NCBI RefSeq assembly: GCF_039545795.1
Contig: NZ_CP154260.1
Coordinates: 6,763,001-6,827,000, forward strand
From: Chitinophaga niabensis
GTDB taxonomy: Bacteria; Bacteroidota; Bacteroidia; Chitinophagales; Chitinophagaceae
Direction of reading: 5' to 3'
Length of the DNA: 64,000 nucleotides
Translations under genes and position numbers: made by a program
The notes under the pieces: generated by a model
What the model was told of the DNA's origin: nothing
What the model saw: only the letters and a program-made list of their open reading frames with translations
The model's database searches: none
Shown: one piece after another, positions 60,112 to 64,000 of the stretch
Numbering within the stretch: position 1 is the stretch's first letter
How the letters are laid out: each line of letters opens with the position of its first letter

Positions 60112-61326
60112 TTACTTTTTAGCACCCCAGAACACCAGCTCTGAAATATAAATATATTGGAACAGGCCCCATGTTTCAGTTGTTTTGAAACGGAGATACC
60201 TTACAGATGGTGTACCAGGAGGGAACTCAAAATCTTCCCCGTTGGTTACGGCAAAAGCTTCGTCTTCTGAAGTATTGGTACCTAATGGTGATCCGGAAGG
60301 TTTAACCGATTGGAAAGCGGCTAATAATGTCCAGCTGGCATCAAAGTCGCCATTTGTATTCGGATTATTACTTCCCCATATCTCAAACTTCTTTGGATCT
60401 CCCCCGCGGTAAAAACCACTTGTACCGCCACGATGATAAAGTTTGAACCGGCTCAGGTTACATTCTGCACCAATATCGAAAGTGAACCATTGTGGCATTT
60501 TAGGTTCATTGGGCCTTGTATGGAAGCAGTCGTTTGTATTGCCGGCACCCCAAACATTGTTGAACAAAAAGCTGATGTTACGCGGACTCAGATTGGAGAA
60601 AACGTGCCCTATGTTAACGTCTGTAGGCAGTGATACTTCTTTAAAACCAAGGCGGTCCAGTTTTGTTTCAAAAATGGGTTTGAGCGTGTGAATCAAAGTA
60701 TCAGACTTATTATTCCAACGGTCCCGTACGTATGTGGCAAATTTAATGGGAATTGTATCAAACCCACGTGCGGAGAATGCGCCCTTGGGAGATGCCGTAT
60801 AATAAGTAGTTACGTCCGTCCAATCACCTTTACCTGTTGTATCCCTCATCAATACAATGGCAAGAGAAGCTTCTGATTGATTTTGAAAAGTAACTGAGGC
60901 GCCGCCGAATGTTTCCTTCAGCGTGAGAGTGGTAAATACAGAGTGTACAGGAGGTGTTAAAGGAGTAACGGTAACGCTTACGGGAGCGGACTCTTTTTTA
61001 TTCCGGCCTACAGAATAGATCTTCACCTCGTGTGGTTGCGTATCGCCAAAGCCTTCTATTATCAGTGTATCCTTGAAAATAGAGGTTTCACTTTCCCTGA
61101 ATACGCCTGGCTGTATATCATACACTGCCTTTACAAAAAGCAGATTTTTGTCTGAAGGGATCTTGTAATGAAGTTTAGCGCCACCAGGAGTTTGAACAAC
61201 GGTTATATTTGTTACCGGTGCCGGAGCTGGCGCACTGTCGTCCATATATATAAGCTGACCCTTTTCCTTGCAGGAAGACCAGAGGAAAAGCCCCAGCAGT
61301 AATATAAGAATGTGATGCCTTTTCAT
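60112..61326 (-). CDS. Surface glycan-binding lipoprotein (DUF4959/DUF5126/DUF5000-like)
   Basis: A 404-residue lipoprotein with a signal peptide ending LFLWSSCKEK. Three domains can be made out: an N-terminal fibronectin-like domain (VTNITVVQTPGGAKLHYKIP), a middle beta domain (HSVFTTLTLKETFGGASVTF), and a C-terminal discoidin-like domain with PQWFTFDIGAE and RYLRFKTTETWG. This order matches DUF4959, DUF5126 and DUF5000 in Sus-locus proteins. The start is ATG 61326; the frame from 61350 adds eight residues before the signal. It lies 32 bases upstream of the DUF4998 gene. Confidence 0.86.
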   Translation of the reverse strand: MKRHHILILLLGLFLWSSCKEKGQLIYMDDSAPAPAPVTNITVVQTPGGAKLHYKIPSDKNLLFVKAVYDIQPGVFRESETSIFKDTLIIEGFGDTQPHEVKIYSVGRNKKESAPVSVTVTPLTPPVHSVFTTLTLKETFGGASVTFQNQSEASLAIVLMRDTTGKGDWTDVTTYYTASPKGAFSARGFDTIPIKFATYVRDRWNNKSDTLIHTLKPIFETKLDRLGFKEVSLPTDVNIGHVFSNLSPRNISFLFNNVWGAGNTNDCFHTRPNEPKMPQWFTFDIGAECNLSRFKLYHRGGTSGFYRGGDPKKFEIWGSNNPNTNGDFDASWTLLAAFQSVKPSGSPLGTNTSEDEAFAVTNGEDFEFPPGTPSVRYLRFKTTETWGLFQYIYISELVFWGAKK

Positions 61327-61381
61327 ATTGAATATTTTTATGTGAAGCATGAATGATCAATTGTGTTTTGCTAAATAGCTG

Positions 61382-63304
61382 TTACCAACCCGGAGATTGT
61401 AACAGGTTCCTGTTCACGGTGAGATTGTTTTCCCTTATCGGCCAGAAATAATCCTTCAGGCTGAAAGTTTGTGTATAAATGGGGCGTACCCGGTAGTATG
61501 CTTCCGGAGTTGCCTGATCCAGGTCCCATCCCGTAACAGGTGCATTGAGCACACTCATTGCTTCTTTCCAACGGCGGAGATCATAGAAACGATGACCTTC
61601 AAAAGCCAGTTCTATCAGGCGCTCCTGGTGAATGATCTTGCGCAGGCCATCTTTGGTTTGGAATGCTGCAGGGTTTTTGGCATAAGTGGTCCATGCAGTT
61701 TCTACAGAAGGAATAGCAGCTCTCGCTCTTACAAGATTGATCCAGCTAAGTGCTTCGGGCGTAGGACCGTCCTTTTCATTCAATGCCTCCGCATACATCA
61801 GATAAAGATCTGCCAGCCTCATCTGAGGCCATGGATAATCCCTGATGGTAAGTGTAGAGTTGGCACCCACTATGTTCTGGTAGTTCACTAGTTTTTTTAC
61901 CCAGTAACCGGTGGTAGAGTAAGAAAAGTTTACCTGCTGGGAAGAGGCTTGTCCTTTTTTTGCTTTGAGGGTAATGCTTTTTGTATCATCTGTCTGGCCA
62001 TAACCATACCATTTACCGCCATCAAAAGCAATATTGGCATAAAAGCGGTTTTCCCGGTCAAAATGCAATGATGCAGTAGTGTAACCTTCTTCAATATTAA
62101 ACCGCTCTGCGTTGAGAGCAGTGCGCAATCCATAACGGCCACTGTAATCCCATGTTCTGTCCTCACTGATGGGCACACCGTTCTTTGTATAGAACAACTC
62201 TGCCATTTTCAGTGGTGGTGCCATTTGCCCGCGGGGAGCAGTATTGCCGGCCTGTGCAGGATCAATTCCACGTGGAATATTGAGGATCTGCAGCGGGTTA
62301 CTCATACTATTTGTGTTGGCCCAGATGATCTCGGAATTCCATTTTTCCGTTACAGCATTGCGAAGGCTCAGTTGTATAATCGTTTCAGGGGCGAGTGGTG
62401 TTTGCAAAGCGCCAGGTACAAAAGTGTAGAGTTTTAAACCTACTTCGTTGCAAAGGTCAACAGCCTCTTTGCAAGCCTCTGCCGCTTTAACCCATTTGGT
62501 ATCATCTTTCGTTGTGTTAAACAATCTGATGCCCCGGTTATCTACATAAGAAGAATAATCCGCGTTACCATTGAACAATGGGCTGGCAGCTGTAACCAGT
62601 ATTTTTGCTTTTATGGCAAGGCAGATAGGTTTTGTGATACGACCTAACTCGTCTGTTTCATTAAGGATTGTTACAGGCAGATCGTCTTTTGCCTCATCCA
62701 TCAGTTTAACGATATACTCAAAGCAGGAATCCACCGGATCACGATAAACCCTTACAGCTTCATTACTCGCTTCAAGTGGCAAATTTTCCTTGATCAAAGG
62801 AATAGGGCCATAATGGCGTAATAGGTAAAAATGATAGTACGCTTTCAGGAATTTCACCTCTGCTATCCAACGTCTTCTGTCATCACTATTGATGTCAGGT
62901 ACTTTATTGATGTTTTCCAGGAAGATGTTGCAGTCCCTCAGGCCAATGAAAAGTTTTTTGCCTTGCTGTGTACCATCCCAGTAATTAGCATAAGGGTCTA
63001 CCACGTTCTGGAAACCGCGTGCTATATGATAAGGCGGAGGCTGCAGGGCACTTGCCACAAACGGATAGATAAGAGAAAGCTCATCGCCGCTGGTAAGCCC
63101 GGGATTGGCAGAAGGGTTCCCGTCTGCCGGTAAATAGGAGTAGCAGGTAAAAAGATACTTTTCTGCCTCCTTGCGCATGGTGAACGCATTCTCAATGGTG
63201 GCTACATAATCAGGCACCACATCCAGGTATTTCTTGCAGGAGTTCAGCAATGGCAATACTAATATTGCCCCCACTATGATCCTCCATGTATATTTGATTT
63301 TCAT
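61382..63304 (-). CDS. SusD/RagB-family surface lipoprotein
   Basis: A 640-residue lipoprotein with signal peptide and lipobox (LLNSCKKYLDVVP, Cys near 23). The RagB/SusD helical core (FLKAYYHFYLLRHYGPIPLI, four TPR-like units) is followed by the C-terminal region WPQMRLADLYLMYAEALNE and QERLIELAFEGHRFYDLRRW. With SusC it forms the lid of an outer-membrane importer that binds large glycans or peptides. The ligand cannot be told from this gene. It starts 20 bases after the susC stop and precedes two accessory lipoproteins. Confidence 0.95.
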   Translation of the reverse strand: MKIKYTWRIIVGAILVLPLLNSCKKYLDVVPDYVATIENAFTMRKEAEKYLFTCYSYLPADGNPSANPGLTSGDELSLIYPFVASALQPPPYHIARGFQNVVDPYANYWDGTQQGKKLFIGLRDCNIFLENINKVPDINSDDRRRWIAEVKFLKAYYHFYLLRHYGPIPLIKENLPLEASNEAVRVYRDPVDSCFEYIVKLMDEAKDDLPVTILNETDELGRITKPICLAIKAKILVTAASPLFNGNADYSSYVDNRGIRLFNTTKDDTKWVKAAEACKEAVDLCNEVGLKLYTFVPGALQTPLAPETIIQLSLRNAVTEKWNSEIIWANTNSMSNPLQILNIPRGIDPAQAGNTAPRGQMAPPLKMAELFYTKNGVPISEDRTWDYSGRYGLRTALNAERFNIEEGYTTASLHFDRENRFYANIAFDGGKWYGYGQTDDTKSITLKAKKGQASSQQVNFSYSTTGYWVKKLVNYQNIVGANSTLTIRDYPWPQMRLADLYLMYAEALNEKDGPTPEALSWINLVRARAAIPSVETAWTTYAKNPAAFQTKDGLRKIIHQERLIELAFEGHRFYDLRRWKEAMSVLNAPVTGWDLDQATPEAYYRVRPIYTQTFSLKDYFWPIRENNLTVNRNLLQSPGW

Positions 63305-63324
63305 TTCTTGCTGATTTTAATGGC

Positions 63325-64000
63325 TTAATTGAATGTGATATTCAGACCAACGTTAACAACCCTTTGCAGGGGATATCCAAGACCTCTACCTCCCTGTTCC
63401 ACATCCCATAATTTGAAGCTGGAAAGCACGAACAGATTGGTGGCATTGAGATAGAGGCGCAGCGTACTGGTGCGCAGTCTTCTCTGGAAGCTTTTAGGTA
63501 CATTGTATCCAAGCTCCGCTTGTTTGAGCCGCAGGAAACTACCATCACGCATAAACCATGTACTTCTTTGTGTATTGTTATCCATCTGCGTGGTGCTCAG
63601 CCTTGGCCACAGCGCATAGATATTACGGTTATCTTCAGACCAGTGATCATCTGCATAAGCTTTCAGCAATTGTGATTCATTCACAAAAGGGGCAGTTGCT
63701 GCCGGATCTATCCAGAAAGATTCCCGGGCAGTACCCTGGAAGAATACAGAAAAGTCGAAGGCTTTATATCCCATTGAGAAGCCTATTCCGTAAGTGATCT
63801 CCGGAGTAGTAGGATAACCGATAGGTACCCTGTCTGCCGTGGTGATCTCTCCATCCCTGTTCACATCTGTGTATTTGATATCGCCACCACCATAGGGGCC
63901 GAAGTTTTGCCGGGGTGAGTTCCTTGCTTCTTCATCATCTACAAAAAGCCTTTCAGCAATGTATCCCCATTGTTGGGAAACGGGATAATCAACACGGGAA
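63325..64000 (-). CDS. SusC/RagA TonB-linked outer-membrane protein (5' end outside window)
   Basis: The C-terminal 225 or so residues of a SusC-type barrel; the frame stays open to base 64000, so the gene continues to the right. Visible signatures are KYTDVNRDGEIT, the GYPTTPEITYGIGFSMGYKAFDFS barrel strand pair, SFLRLKQAELGYNVP, and a C-terminal strand ending NVGLNITFN. No defect is visible in the part present. It transports the substrate captured by the neighbouring SusD. Confidence 0.93.
   Translation of the reverse strand, partial: SRVDYPVSQQWGYIAERLFVDDEEARNSPRQNFGPYGGGDIKYTDVNRDGEITTADRVPIGYPTTPEITYGIGFSMGYKAFDFSVFFQGTARESFWIDPAATAPFVNESQLLKAYADDHWSEDNRNIYALWPRLSTTQMDNNTQRSTWFMRDGSFLRLKQAELGYNVPKSFQRRLRTSTLRLYLNATNLFVLSSFKLWDVEQGGRGLGYPLQRVVNVGLNITFN

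Noticed and set aside
63325..63864. Short SusC-like frame as a truncated gene
   Set aside because: The reading frame continues to base 64000 without a stop, so the gene is cut by the window edge, not broken.

Overview
The window reads as a chromosome segment of a Bacteroidota bacterium, most likely a Chitinophaga-like member of the Chitinophagaceae. The evidence is a SusC/SusD pair, TonB-dependent receptors with carboxypeptidase-like N-terminal domains, an LpxC-FabZ fusion, the type IX secretion regulator PorX, a tricorn-type S41 protease, DUF3098 beside FtsX, and repeated TAnnTTTG promoter elements of the Bacteroidota type. I see no rRNA, tRNA, CRISPR array, prophage or insertion sequence. 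Most of the window is core chromosome with short intergenic gaps; no gene-free stretch exceeds 300 bases.

Layout, left to right. 1-945 is the 3' end of an unrecognised gene with a caspase/gingipain-like His/Cys pattern. It is followed by an unusual cluster of ATTCCTATA-type repeats and an ABC exporter. 3.1-7.5 kb is the ATP synthase operon atpB-E-F-H-A, which stops at a strong terminator with no atpG. 7.7-10.9 kb is a TonB receptor, a secreted protein and a winged-helix regulator. 11-15.8 kb holds a methyltransferase, pdxA, rsmA, a hydroxyacid dehydrogenase, greA and a HIT protein. 15.7-20.8 kb has two orphan OmpR-type regulators flanking ruvC, a YbhN-like membrane protein and a DUF3108 protein, then ruvB. 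20.9-26.8 kb has an M28 peptidase, an EEP-family phosphodiesterase, a possible divergent HicB/HicA pair and the S41 protease. 26.9-31.2 kb is a LytS/LytTR two-component system divergent from an outer-membrane beta-barrel protein, followed by a five-unit 11-bp tandem repeat.

31.4-43.5 kb carries leuS, ftsX, DUF3098, uppP, an unknown gene, alanine dehydrogenase, tsaE, a copper-type P-ATPase, a TRIC-type channel and recQ. 43.6-54.2 kb is a run of ten co-directional minus-strand genes: HD hydrolase, lpxD, lpxC-fabZ, lpxA, ABC ATPase, UMF1 MFS transporter, MBL hydrolase, lipoprotein, HerA-like ATPase and Gfo/Idh oxidoreductase. The lipid A steps sit at its promoter-proximal end. 54.4-59 kb has porX with a small acidic protein, an MBL hydrolase, a helix-hairpin-helix protein and an acyl-CoA dehydrogenase. 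The right edge, 59-64 kb, is a SusC/SusD glycan-uptake locus with two accessory lipoproteins; SusC runs off the window.

Several starts differ from the longest open frame because promoters, ribosome sites or neighbouring stops decide otherwise (pdxA, ruvC, ruvB, the S41 protease, uppP, alanine dehydrogenase, lpxA, porX and others). Three genes (ABC exporter, rsmA, P-ATPase) have a -7 box ending only 4-5 bases before the ATG, which predicts leaderless transcripts. The best leads for something undescribed are the His/Cys protein at the left edge, the ATTCCTATA repeat cluster, the HicB/HicA-like pair, and the 11-bp tandem repeat. All function calls are by motif recognition from the sequence alone.
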